A DNA stretch of 64,000 nt from DAOULT01 sp964646625 (lineage in GTDB: Bacteria > Chloroflexota > Anaerolineae > CAZYHC01): the NCBI GenBank assembly GCA_964646625.1, contig CAZYHC010000024.1:1-64000 (forward strand), in the 5' to 3' direction. This document shows, in pieces, positions 42,072-50,249 of this stretch. The notes beneath the pieces are model-generated. The model saw nothing but the letters and a program-made list of their open reading frames with translations, did not search any database and had not been told where the DNA came from. The position numbers and the translations under genes were made by a program. How positions within the stretch are numbered: the stretch's first letter is position 1; each line of letters starts with the position of its first letter.

Positions 42072-44590
42072 TCGCCCTCCAGCCGCAACGGCTCCAGGAT
42101 GATTTCTCCCAGCCGTTCCCCCGTCTCGACCAGATACATGCCCACCACCAGCCGATACTGGCCTGGTGGGGCCTCGGGGGCGATGGTCAGGTCGTATTGA
42201 TCGCGCACGATCTCCCCCGCTTCCCATTCGGTGGTGGGGTAAAAGCCGTCCACCGGTTCGTTGTCCTTCTGGCCCCGGAGCTTCCCCTCCTCGTCCACCA
42301 GGTGGGTGAAGACGGTGTAACCCTCATCCATCTGGGCCAAAGCCTGCCAGAAGAGGGTCAGATGGATGCTCCCACCAGGCCGATAGCTGCCTTCGACATT
42401 ATACCCCAAAAGACGGACTCTGTCACTCAGGTTTGTTTCCATATCATCCGTCTTCAGGGGGTGTTCCACGTCCAGTTCCTCCGGGGTCGGCGGTGACCGC
42501 CTGGGAATTTCAACCGGCCCCAGCAGCAACCCCTGGCCGTCGGCAGGGGTCAGGGCGCGTCGGCGGTAAGGATCGTGGAGGCTGACCTCCACGTGGTAGA
42601 AGCCGGGCGGCGTGCCGGGCAGCAGCTCGATCTCTCGCTTATCTCCCACCGTCTCTCCTGGCTGCCAGGAGTTGGTAGGGTAACTGCCCCAACTGGGCCG
42701 CCCCTCCTGTTCTCCCCAGGCGTGGTAGACGCCGTTGACGACTTTCAGGTAGACGGTGTAATCCTCTTCCATCTTGCGCAAAGCCTGCCAGTACAGGTTG
42801 ACCCCCAGTTTATCAAAAGGCTTATCCGGGTCGGCCACGACGTCGTAACCCAGCAGGCGAATCTCGTCGCCGAGATCGACCCGCACGTCGTATTGACCAA
42901 AGGGATAGGTCTCCGGCAGAGGTTGGGGCACAGTGTATACCCAGGCGTACTCGATCCCGCCCCGGCGCACGGTATGCTCCGGCTCCAGGGCGCGGAAGAA
43001 ACGGACCAGTTCCTCGTCAAAGTAGGGCGCCCGCTGCACCTGGTTGACGTAAAGCACGGCGTAATCGGGCCTGTTCCAGAAAACGCTGGCCCTGGTCAGG
43101 GGCACCGTCTGGCCCACGAAGTAGGGGGCAAAACTCTCCCTCCCGTAATAAGAGGCCACCGTGAGGTCCGCCGCCTTCTCCCGTCCATTCAGGTAGTGGG
43201 CGGCGTCGCTCAGATACTCTCCCCAGCCGATCAGCACCGTCCTGGCGGCCCAGGGCCCTCCTCCCAAAAGTGGGTTATAGTAGGAGAAATAGTCCGGGTA
43301 ATGGGGCAGGCTGAATCCCGCTTGCAAAATCAGACTGGAGCCACAGAGTACACAGAGAACACGGAGAGATTTGGCCTCAACCGCTGTGGCTATACATTTT
43401 AATTTTGAACTGGCAACCCGAAACAGCTCATAAAGGCCCACCGCGGCCAGGGCGTCAAGGGGCAGGAAAAGAGGCAGAAGTATGCGCTCGTACTTGGTCG
43501 GGGACATGGAGATGAGCAGCAAATAGCACAGGCCATAGAACGCCAGCACGATCATTTCCGCTCTGTAACTGGCTTTTCTGCCTCCGACCAGCAGGCCGAG
43601 GGCCATCAACAAGCCTGCCAGGGTCAAAGGCGTGGCTTTGAAAAGAAAGTTCACCGGGTAGAACAACCAGCCGGGGTCGTAGGTGCTGTGCCCCATAAAA
43701 AACTGCGCCCAGCCCCCTATGTTCCAGGCTATACCGGCATACATGCGTCGGAGCGTGCCCAACGGATCGCCCCACATGGCCGGGAAAAGCAGGACAAAGA
43801 CCGCCGCCGCCAGGAACGCCCATATCGCCACCGCTTTGGCCAGCGGCCAGAACCGTTCGCGTTCCGCTCCCTGCCGGGCGCGGAGCAGGGCCAGCCCCAT
43901 CGAGAGGGCCATAGCCAGCACCAGCGGCGGAGAAGAGGCCACGTTGTTGACGAAGGTCAAGCCCCCCACCAGGCCGGAGAACAAAAAGTAGCCCCATAGC
44001 CGCCTGCGCCTCACGTAGACCATAAAACTCAGCAGGGACAAAAACATTAACTCCCCTATCGGGGCGTCCCTGGTGACCAGTCGCGAGTGGGTCAGGTAAA
44101 AAGGATCGAAGGCCAGCAGCAGGGCGCTGAGGAGGGCGATTTTGCCGTCGAACAGCCTGCGCAGGAAAAGATAGATCAGGACGACGCTCACCACGCTGAG
44201 CAGGACGAAGGGCAGCCTTTGGACGACCACCAAATCCAGGGTGGCGTACCTGGCCCTGTAGCCTTCCTCCACAAACCCTCTGAAGTCCATCCCCCTCCCC
44301 CCGGCTATCACGTACCGCAGCCAGGCCCCCAGCGAGATGAGCCACATATTGACCATGCCGGGGTGGTGCAGAAAATAAGTTCCACTCCAATCCCCATCCA
44401 TAAAGGCCATGAGGGAGTGCCAGGCGTCTTTCATCCAGCCAAACTCGTCGGTGGTCAGGGTGGCGTTCAGGGCCAAAATCCTCGGTATCAAGACCACGAG
44501 AAAGACGACCAAAGTCGTCACTACATTTACCCCAAAGTTGCCTGGCACTTTGGAAGTGCCAGGCAACTCGTCTGTTCCCCTACTGCACAT
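42068..44590 (-). CDS. GT-C (GT39-like) membrane glycosyltransferase with tandem beta-sandwich tail; N-terminus made by a palindrome
   Basis: 840 aa. TTDEFGWMKDAWHSL has D48-E49; HHPGMVNMW and LLAFDPFYLTHSR link it to the genes at 26224 and 39561. About 12 membrane segments, then two beta-sandwich units from about residue 570 (IRLLGYDVVADPDKPFDKLGVNLYW... and VRLLGYNVEGSYRPGGSIHLTLFW...). Residues 8-18 (ELPGTSKVPGN) are encoded by the palindrome at 44536-44568, so the first part of the protein is repeat-derived. Residues about 401-417 come from a shortened CACAGAG repeat. The ATG at 44590 overlaps the end of the upstream gene by 11 bases and follows AGGAAAG. Confidence 0.82.
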   Translation of the reverse strand: MCSRGTDELPGTSKVPGNFGVNVVTTLVVFLVVLIPRILALNATLTTDEFGWMKDAWHSLMAFMDGDWSGTYFLHHPGMVNMWLISLGAWLRYVIAGGRGMDFRGFVEEGYRARYATLDLVVVQRLPFVLLSVVSVVLIYLFLRRLFDGKIALLSALLLAFDPFYLTHSRLVTRDAPIGELMFLSLLSFMVYVRRRRLWGYFLFSGLVGGLTFVNNVASSPPLVLAMALSMGLALLRARQGAERERFWPLAKAVAIWAFLAAAVFVLLFPAMWGDPLGTLRRMYAGIAWNIGGWAQFFMGHSTYDPGWLFYPVNFLFKATPLTLAGLLMALGLLVGGRKASYRAEMIVLAFYGLCYLLLISMSPTKYERILLPLFLPLDALAAVGLYELFRVASSKLKCIATAVEAKSLRVLCVLCGSSLILQAGFSLPHYPDYFSYYNPLLGGGPWAARTVLIGWGEYLSDAAHYLNGREKAADLTVASYYGRESFAPYFVGQTVPLTRASVFWNRPDYAVLYVNQVQRAPYFDEELVRFFRALEPEHTVRRGGIEYAWVYTVPQPLPETYPFGQYDVRVDLGDEIRLLGYDVVADPDKPFDKLGVNLYWQALRKMEEDYTVYLKVVNGVYHAWGEQEGRPSWGSYPTNSWQPGETVGDKREIELLPGTPPGFYHVEVSLHDPYRRRALTPADGQGLLLGPVEIPRRSPPTPEELDVEHPLKTDDMETNLSDRVRLLGYNVEGSYRPGGSIHLTLFWQALAQMDEGYTVFTHLVDEEGKLRGQKDNEPVDGFYPTTEWEAGEIVRDQYDLTIAPEAPPGQYRLVVGMYLVETGERLGEIILEPLRLEGE
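43340..43390. repeat. Shortened GCCACAGAG...CTGTGGC repeat inside a GT-C gene
   Basis: 51 bases, beginning GCCACAGAGTACACAGAG and ending CGCTGTGGC. It is 18 bases (six codons) shorter than the copy at 40839 and at the same protein position, just before the QAGFSLPHYP membrane segment. Confidence 0.85.
44536..44568. repeat. Palindromic repeat, AGGTGCCTGGCAC family, copy 5 (start of a GT-C gene)
   Basis: AGTTGCCTGGCACTTTGG faces AAGTGCCAGGCAACT. Relative to the consensus, G to T in one arm is matched by C to A in the other. It is read as ELPGTSKVPGN. Confidence 0.9.
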
Positions 44591-47315
44591 TTATCTTTCC
44601 TAATTGAATGCTGTCCCCAATCGGGGTGCCTGCCTCGTCCGCGAGCTGCAAACGCTCTCCCGTTTCGGCCAGGTACATCCCCACCTCGATGCTATACTGG
44701 CCCGCAGGCGCTTCGGGGGAGATGAGCAAGACGTGCTGATCGCGCACCACTTCGCCTTTCTTCCATTCTCCTGTGGGGTAGAAGTTCTTCATGGGCTGGC
44801 CGTCGTCCTGGGCCCACATCCTGCCCTCCGCATCCAGCAAATGGACAAATACGGTGTAATTCTCAAAGGTGCCTGGCACTTCTAAAGTGCCAGGCACCTC
44901 TAACCCGGCTTCCCAGAAGAGGGTCAGGCCCAGGGCTTGACCGGCCCTGGCCTCCTCCCGCCCCAGGGCATAGCCCCGCAATTTGATCTTATCGCCCAGG
45001 CGGACGTTAAGGGAGCGGGGGATATTCTCCGCTTCCACGCTCAGAAAGGCCACCTCCTGAAAGCGCAGGCTCAGACAACGGGCGTCTTCACTGTCCTTGA
45101 TGCTGTCGATGGGCCGCTCGCAGCCTTCCTCCACGTCGAAGTAGACGTAATTCCAGCCGCTACTGGCGTAAAAGCGGCCAGTGAGATATCTGCGCCAGGG
45201 CCCCACCCGGAACTCTCCCACCGGCACGTCGTTGACGGTCACCCGCAGGTGGCGAGGAAACAGAAACGAGGAGGCCACAAACCCCAGACGCATCTCGCCG
45301 GGCGTCAGGCCGTAAACCGCCAGCAGGCCCTCGTCGCTCAACCAGCGGGCTGCTCCCCCGCCCTCCTCGCCATCGCTCTCCACCCCGTGCCATTTGCCGT
45401 CGAACCTGACCAAGGGCACCTCGTCCCAGGCTTCCGCCGAGAGCTCAGGCACCGAGAAAGCGATGATCTGCCTGTCCTGGAAGACCGGCTCCCCCAGGGC
45501 CGGGACGAGAAGATCGAGATAGGCTCCCATCTCTTCCTCGTTATAGAAGCGCCTCTGGAATATCACGTACCCGACGTCGTGCAGCCCCAGGGTCAGGGGA
45601 CGGGCCACGTCGGGCGGCCTGACCACCACGTCTTCGGCCAGGGTCGGGGAAACGAGCTGCTCGAAAAAGCGGCGCACGTCCCGCGTCCAGCGCGGGATAC
45701 GGGTCACGTGGCCGCCCACCAGCCTGTGCCGGTGCGTCATCTGATAGTACAGGATGGCGTTGACCTTGGGGCCGACGCTGGCTAGAGGCATGTCCAGCAG
45801 GGCGAAATCCCGTTTATCGGCTGCTATCTGGCGATAGAAAGGGGAGACGTATTCACCGCCCAGCGGGAAGGGGAAGATCACCGCGTACTCAAACAGGATC
45901 AAGGCCGTCAGGCCCACCATCAACCCCGCTCTGAGGCCGGGACGATCCAATCTCAATAGTTTACATTTCTTAGCCACAGAGAACACAGAGTTCACGGAGG
46001 AAAAAACTTTTTTCTCTGTGTTCTCCGTGCCCTCTGTGGCTTGAACAGAGTCGTCGGCCAGCTTTTGGAATGTACTAAACCTTGTAATGAGGGAAGAGAT
46101 TCCGTAGCAGGCCAGGACCGCCAGGGCGAACATCGTGCTTTCGTTCCAGCGGGCGGGCGTCCGGCTCCAGCCGATGAAGGGTATTCCCTGAAGCAGGGCA
46201 TAAGGCAGAGGGATAGCGTGGCTTCCGATCTGCACCACCCGGTCCCCGATCTTGAGGAGAGGCCCCAGGGACAGGATGGCGCTGCCGAAGGCCAGGATCA
46301 GCCACGCCGTGCTTCTGGCCCTGTTCTTCCTCACCCCCCAGATTGCCAGGAGCAGAGGCCCAAAACCCAGGTACACCACGTTCTCGGTCAACCCCTCAGC
46401 CATCAGGCCATAGGAGTAAGCCCGGAAAGGCTCGATTTGGCCCAGCAGGGGATGGTAGGGAGAAGGCACCAGGAAAAGCTCCGGCGTGGGGGAGAAATCC
46501 AGGGTGCCCTCTTTCTCGCCTGGGAAGTCGCTGGCCGGATTCAGGAAAGTATTAATCACAAAGGCGGAGAAGGGGCCGACGGTCATCAGCCCGGCCACCA
46601 GCAGGGCCGCTCCCGCTCCTCTCAAAAGTTGGGCGTTAAACAGGCGTCGCCGGTCGGCCCACAGGCGATACAGGACGAAGATCAGGGTGAAGGGCACGAC
46701 GAAATAAGCGATGTGGGTCAGGGTGACGAAGATCGAAAGGGCCATGAACAGGCCGCATAGTAAGCCGTTCCTGACGCCTGGCTTATCGAACAGTTTGATC
46801 AGGTACAGGGCGTACAGGGGCCACCAATACATGGTGGTCAGAGGCATGTGCCCCACCAGGGCCTGATTGGTCTTGTTGGGGAAAAAGCCGAAGATAAGCC
46901 CTCCCACGAAAGCGGCCCACACGTTCCCGGTCAGGTAATAGCATAACAGGTAGGCAAACGCGGCGGATAGGATGAAGGCCAGCAGAAGTTGCACGTTATA
47001 GGCCACCACCGGACCGCCGAGGCTCACCAGGGGGATGGCGCATACCTGGCTGTAGAAAGGCTCGATCAGGAGCAGGGGGTGATAAAGGCCAAAGGGATGG
47101 CAGATAATTTCGAGCTGGGCGGGGGTCAGGCCCAGATCGAGCAGAGAGGTCTTGCCCCACCACACGAACCAGGTATATTGCAAGGAATCGCCAATGCTCT
47201 CGTCGCCGGCCACCGCCGAGGCCAGGTGGAACGCCAGAGGATAGGTCCAGATAACGGCGATCAGCGTGTAGGCCAAAACGGATAGCAGGAACGCCCGTTT
47301 ACATCTGCTCATCAT
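44580..47315 (-). CDS. Type II GT-C-like membrane protein with jelly-roll and beta-sandwich tail; carries two repeat insertions
   Basis: 911 aa, the same layout as the gene at 33697: no DE loop, but GDSLQYTWFVWWGKTSLLDLG and HPFGLYHPLLLIEPFY. About 11 membrane segments; a jelly-roll unit with two cysteines (EGCERPIDS...DARCLSLRF) near residues 690-770; and one final beta-sandwich. Residues about 426-447 are encoded by a full CACAGAG repeat (45973-46040). Residues about 806-816, EVPGTLEVPGT, come from a palindrome inserted in the last beta-sandwich, where paralogues read EALAQM directly before NYTVF. It starts 9 bases after folC, so it may share its promoter. Confidence 0.75.
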   Translation of the reverse strand: MMSRCKRAFLLSVLAYTLIAVIWTYPLAFHLASAVAGDESIGDSLQYTWFVWWGKTSLLDLGLTPAQLEIICHPFGLYHPLLLIEPFYSQVCAIPLVSLGGPVVAYNVQLLLAFILSAAFAYLLCYYLTGNVWAAFVGGLIFGFFPNKTNQALVGHMPLTTMYWWPLYALYLIKLFDKPGVRNGLLCGLFMALSIFVTLTHIAYFVVPFTLIFVLYRLWADRRRLFNAQLLRGAGAALLVAGLMTVGPFSAFVINTFLNPASDFPGEKEGTLDFSPTPELFLVPSPYHPLLGQIEPFRAYSYGLMAEGLTENVVYLGFGPLLLAIWGVRKNRARSTAWLILAFGSAILSLGPLLKIGDRVVQIGSHAIPLPYALLQGIPFIGWSRTPARWNESTMFALAVLACYGISSLITRFSTFQKLADDSVQATEGTENTEKKVFSSVNSVFSVAKKCKLLRLDRPGLRAGLMVGLTALILFEYAVIFPFPLGGEYVSPFYRQIAADKRDFALLDMPLASVGPKVNAILYYQMTHRHRLVGGHVTRIPRWTRDVRRFFEQLVSPTLAEDVVVRPPDVARPLTLGLHDVGYVIFQRRFYNEEEMGAYLDLLVPALGEPVFQDRQIIAFSVPELSAEAWDEVPLVRFDGKWHGVESDGEEGGGAARWLSDEGLLAVYGLTPGEMRLGFVASSFLFPRHLRVTVNDVPVGEFRVGPWRRYLTGRFYASSGWNYVYFDVEEGCERPIDSIKDSEDARCLSLRFQEVAFLSVEAENIPRSLNVRLGDKIKLRGYALGREEARAGQALGLTLFWEAGLEVPGTLEVPGTFENYTVFVHLLDAEGRMWAQDDGQPMKNFYPTGEWKKGEVVRDQHVLLISPEAPAGQYSIEVGMYLAETGERLQLADEAGTPIGDSIQLGKINVQ
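44867..44899. repeat. Palindromic repeat, AGGTGCCTGGCAC family, copy 6 (inside a GT-C gene)
   Basis: A 33-base palindrome with loop TTCTAAA, read as EVPGTLEVPGT on the minus strand. It lies inside the C-terminal beta-sandwich domain. Confidence 0.92.
45973..46040. repeat. Full GCCACAGAG...CTCTGTGGC repeat inside a GT-C gene
   Basis: 68 bases with GCCACAGAGAACACAGAG facing TCTCTGTGTTCTCCGTG...CTCTGTGGC around an A6/T6 centre. It is read as ATEGTENTE then FSSVNSVFSVAKK. Nearly identical to the intergenic copy at 11891. Unlike the other in-gene copies it is at a different protein position. Confidence 0.9.
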
Positions 47316-47324
47316 TCGCCACTT

Positions 47325-48668
47325 TCAGGGATCGCCTTCGGGCCGGTCATGGCCTTGCAGCGTGGCTGTCGCCTGGCGGGCGGCGGCGGCGATGAAGACC
47401 GAACCGGCCACACAGATAAGATCATCTTCGTCGGCCAGAGCAAGGGCCTGCTCCAGGGCCTCGACCATGCTGTTTGTGACCAGGGCCTCACCACCGTGAG
47501 CTTCGACCTTTTCTCTCAACCAGGATGGCGCGGCGGCCCGAGGGTGTTCGGACCTGGTGACGATGACGTGCCGGGTGTGAGGCAGCAACGCCCTCAGCAT
47601 CCCGTCGATATCCTTATCGCACGAGGCCCCAAAGATGAGGATAAGACTTTTATAGGAAAAATGATCCCCCAGGGCTACGGCCAGCTTGTGGGCCGAGTCG
47701 GCGTTGTGGGCGCTATCGACCACGATGATGGGGCGGCGGGCCAGAATCTCCAGCCGGCCGGGCCAGCGTACCTGGCGCAACCCATCGGCGATAGCCGCGG
47801 AGTCAACCTCGACGTCGTATCGCCGCAGTTCGTCGATGGCCGCTATAGCGGTGACGGCGTTGACCACCTGATGGCCTCCCAGCAGAGGGATCCAGAGATG
47901 GTTATAGCCGGGGGTATCCATCAGACCGCAGACCTGGAAAGCCTGGCCGTCCAGGTTCGCTTCGTGCCTGGTCCACCTCCAATCTTGCCCCACCAGGATC
48001 AGGGGGGAGCCTTTCTCGCGGCAGACTTCCTGGATGACGGCCAGGGCTTCGGGCTGCTGGGGGGCGCTGACCACCGGGATGCCCGGCTTGACGATGCCCG
48101 CTTTCTCGCGGGCGATCTGGGGCAGGGTGTGGCCCAGGATGTGAGTATGATCGAGACTGAGGGAGGTGATAACTGCTACCAGGGGGCGGACCACGTTGGT
48201 GGCGTCGAGCCGCCCCCCCAGACCGACCTCCAAAACAGCGAAGTCCACCCCCTGCCGGACAAAGTGGACGAAGCCCAGGGCGGTGATGATCTCGAAAGTG
48301 GTCAGACCTTCCACCTGGCGGACCAGGGGTTGCAGTTGGGCGGTAAGGGCCGCTACCGTCTCTTTGGCGATCAGGTTATCGTCAACCCGGATGCGCTCGC
48401 GAAAAGTGTGCAGGTGGGGCGAAGTGTACAGGCCGGTCCTGTACCCGGCGGCCCGCAGGATGGAAGCGATCATGGCCGAGGTGGAACCCTTGCCCTTGGT
48501 GCCCGCCACGTGAATGGCCTGGAAACTGTGGTGGGGATTGTCCAGCAGAGCCAGCAGACGCTCCACCCGTCCCAGATCGAAGTTCTCAGGGGCGTAGCGG
48601 TAGGTGCTCTTCTTCTCGTAGTCGGTGAAGCTGTATATATAGTTCAGAGCATCTTTGTAGGTAAACAT
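47325..48668 (-). CDS. folC: Bifunctional folylpolyglutamate synthase/dihydrofolate synthase
   Basis: 447 aa Mur-ligase-type enzyme that adds glutamate to folates using ATP. YKDALNYIYSFTDYEKK starts the typical N-terminal region, followed by the P-loop HVAGTKGKGSTSAM, the omega/Mg loop FEIITALGFVHFVRQGVDFAVLEVGLGGRLDATNV, SLDHTHILGHTLPQIAREKAGI (carbamylated-Lys region) and the C-terminal ligand motif VDSAHNADSAHKLA. The ATG at 48668 is preceded by GGAG. Its own promoter lies at 48749-48777. It is the first gene of the minus-strand run into the GT-C array, probably a chance association. Confidence 0.95.
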   Translation of the reverse strand: MFTYKDALNYIYSFTDYEKKSTYRYAPENFDLGRVERLLALLDNPHHSFQAIHVAGTKGKGSTSAMIASILRAAGYRTGLYTSPHLHTFRERIRVDDNLIAKETVAALTAQLQPLVRQVEGLTTFEIITALGFVHFVRQGVDFAVLEVGLGGRLDATNVVRPLVAVITSLSLDHTHILGHTLPQIAREKAGIVKPGIPVVSAPQQPEALAVIQEVCREKGSPLILVGQDWRWTRHEANLDGQAFQVCGLMDTPGYNHLWIPLLGGHQVVNAVTAIAAIDELRRYDVEVDSAAIADGLRQVRWPGRLEILARRPIIVVDSAHNADSAHKLAVALGDHFSYKSLILIFGASCDKDIDGMLRALLPHTRHVIVTRSEHPRAAAPSWLREKVEAHGGEALVTNSMVEALEQALALADEDDLICVAGSVFIAAAARQATATLQGHDRPEGDP

Positions 48669-48748
48669 CGATGGACTCCAGACTGGCGGTGACTTCCGCC
48701 AGACCCCGTTTTCTTCCTGCTCTTACCCCAGCCCCCACACTTTTAAAC

Positions 48749-48777
48749 ATTTTATATCAATTGTCCAGGAAGCGCAA
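48749..48777 (-). promoter_or_regulatory. Promoter for folC
   Basis: Minus strand: TTGCGC (48777-48772), 17 bases, TAAAAT (48754-48749). It resembles the glnA promoter. A hairpin CTGGCGG/CCGCCAG (48683-48702) is in the leader. Confidence 0.6.
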
Positions 48778-48875
48778 ACCGGTCGGGCCGACGCGGATTC
48801 TGGTCACGGATGTCACAGAAAGCTGAACCTCCACAATCTCTGTCGCCCTCGTTCATAATTTCTCCACATTTGGTT

Positions 48876-48883
48876 GCTATACT
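48876..48883 (+). promoter_or_regulatory. Extended -10 promoter for the His-rich membrane protein
   Basis: TGCTATACT: an extended TG element with TATACT at 48878-48883; no good -35 box at the usual distance. Confidence 0.5.
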
Positions 48884-48925
48884 ACAGACAAATACCATAT
48901 GAAACACCATATGAAGGAGGTTCAA

Positions 48926-49501
48926 ATGAACGAGCGTTACAAGCATTACTATAAGGGTAAAGGGATTTTGATTGGCCTGGGGGCGCTGGTGCTCATCGGC
49001 CTGTGTTTGATGCTCTGCTTCGGAGCGGCGGCTTTCACGATGATGCAGCGCGGCCCGGCCTATGGGACGATGCCCTACGTGCAGCCCCCGGTGGGCGAGG
49101 AGGGTGGTGTAGCGCCTCCGGTCTACCACGGCCCCGGCTTCTTCGGCGGGGGACGGCACGGCGGCTTTGGACCGTTCGGGCTATTCTTCTTCGGAGTGGG
49201 CATGTTCTTCAAGCTGCTGTTCTTCGGGCTGGTCCTGTTCCTGCTCATCGGCCTGGTCAAGCGGTTTTGCTTCGGCTGGCACTGGTGTCCACCTTACTGG
49301 GGCAAGCCCCCGCAGGGCGAGGAAGGCGAAGACCAACCCCACTTCGTCCGGGGACCGTGGGCCTGGCACCATCGCCACCACAGGCACTGGGGACCATTCC
49401 CCTGGTGTGAGCCGGGGCCTGAGCCTGAGTCGGGCGACGAAGAGGCGGAGGGCGAACCAAACAGCGAACCAAACAACGAACCGGACGCGGCAGCGGAATA
49501 G
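48926..49501 (+). CDS. His-rich membrane protein next to a two-component system
   Basis: 191 aa, not recognised as a named family. A membrane segment at about residues 14-38 (GILIGLGALVLIGLCLML...), a Gly/Pro-rich linker (PPVGEEGGVAPPVYHGPGFFGGGRHGG), a second segment at about 80-107 (LFFFGVGMFFKLLFFGLVLF), then an aromatic/His-rich stretch WHWCPPYWG...WAWHHRHHRHWGPFPW and an acidic Asn/Pro/Glu tail. The His/Cys/Trp stretch could bind metal ions. The ATG at 48926 follows AAGGAGG at 5 bases. Downstream are a response regulator and a kinase whose N-terminus is also His-rich, which suggests a joint role in metal or envelope sensing. Confidence 0.65.
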   Translation: MNERYKHYYKGKGILIGLGALVLIGLCLMLCFGAAAFTMMQRGPAYGTMPYVQPPVGEEGGVAPPVYHGPGFFGGGRHGGFGPFGLFFFGVGMFFKLLFFGLVLFLLIGLVKRFCFGWHWCPPYWGKPPQGEEGEDQPHFVRGPWAWHHRHHRHWGPFPWCEPGPEPESGDEEAEGEPNSEPNNEPDAAAE

Positions 49502-49502
49502 A

Positions 49503-49544
49503 CCAGGAACGGCGCTCCTGGCGGGGCTGGGCCCCGCCGGGAGC
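49503..49544. repeat. 42-bp GC-rich hairpin repeat, left copy
   Basis: CCAGGAACGGCGCTCCTGGC followed by GGGGCTGGGCCCCGCCGGGAGC; the inner arms GCTCCTGGCGGGGC and GCCCCGCCGGGAGC pair. The same 42-base element with five changes is at 50250-50291, on the other side of the methyltransferase gene. Confidence 0.85.
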
Positions 49545-49552
49545 GTTGAGGT

Positions 49553-49581
49553 TTTACAAAGCGCGTCGTTAGTGTTATAAT
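49553..49581 (+). promoter_or_regulatory. Promoter for the methyltransferase, almost touching its start codon
   Basis: TTTACA (49553-49558), 17 bases, TATAAT (49576-49581). Transcription should start near 49588, which leaves about 7 bases before ATG 49595. Confidence 0.75.
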
Positions 49582-49594
49582 GGAGCGAGGGAAT

Positions 49595-50230
49595 ATGTTC
49601 AGGAGAATAGCGCACAAGGACGAGTCAATCGCGTGGTCAGGAGGGGCGAAGGAATACGCGGAAGCCCACCGAAAATTTGCAGATATGCAGTATGGGGCTT
49701 TCGTAAAGGACATGAAAGCCCTCAACCTATCGGGGCACTATCTTGAAGTAGGCGCGGGGCCGGGTTTTCTGGCTATCATGATCGCCGAAGATAACCCCGA
49801 TGTGCGTATCACTGCCGTTGACATCTCGCCCGAAATGGCGGCGGTGGCCCAGGAGTACATCGAGAAGAAAGATCTTCAGGATAGAATACGTTACCTGGTA
49901 GGCGACGCAACCGACGAAGAGATGATAAGCGGGCTGGGCAAATTCGACCTGGTGTACTCCGCTTTTTCGCTGCACCACTGGAAGGAGCCGGAGCAGGCCA
50001 TCGGCAATCTCTGGGGCGCCGTCGGAGATAAGGGCGTGTTGTACGTACAGGATTTCAAAAGGGTCTGGTGGCTATACGTCTTGCCCATAAAAGATGGCTT
50101 TATAGAGTCAGTTAGAGCCTCGTATACGCCGGGTGAAGTTAAGGCCATTTTGCAAAAGGTGGGTATCAGCGAGTATAAGGTTAAAACCTCGTTTCCCTTC
50201 TTTATGCAATCAATAATGGCGTGGAAGTAA
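49595..50230 (+). CDS. Class I SAM-dependent methyltransferase
   Basis: 211 aa. Motif I is YLEVGAGPGFLAIMIAE, the acidic end of strand 2 is ITAVDISPEMAAVAQEYI, motif post-II is IRYLVGDATDEEM, and motif IV is FDLVYSAFSLHHWKEP. This is a Methyltransf_25-like small-molecule or lipid methyltransferase; substrate unknown. The frame also has an ATG at 49580, but that codon falls inside the -10 box, so the mRNA cannot include it and 49595 must be used; GAGGG is the only ribosome site and the message is nearly leaderless. Its AT content is higher than that of its neighbours, and 42-bp hairpin repeats bracket it. Confidence 0.85.
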   Translation: MFRRIAHKDESIAWSGGAKEYAEAHRKFADMQYGAFVKDMKALNLSGHYLEVGAGPGFLAIMIAEDNPDVRITAVDISPEMAAVAQEYIEKKDLQDRIRYLVGDATDEEMISGLGKFDLVYSAFSLHHWKEPEQAIGNLWGAVGDKGVLYVQDFKRVWWLYVLPIKDGFIESVRASYTPGEVKAILQKVGISEYKVKTSFPFFMQSIMAWK

Positions 50231-50249
50231 ACACGTGCCTCGGAGTATA

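Noticed and set aside
47349..48692. 447-codon open frame on the plus strand opposite folC
   Set aside because: Antisense to a clear folC; no motif, no promoter or ribosome site.
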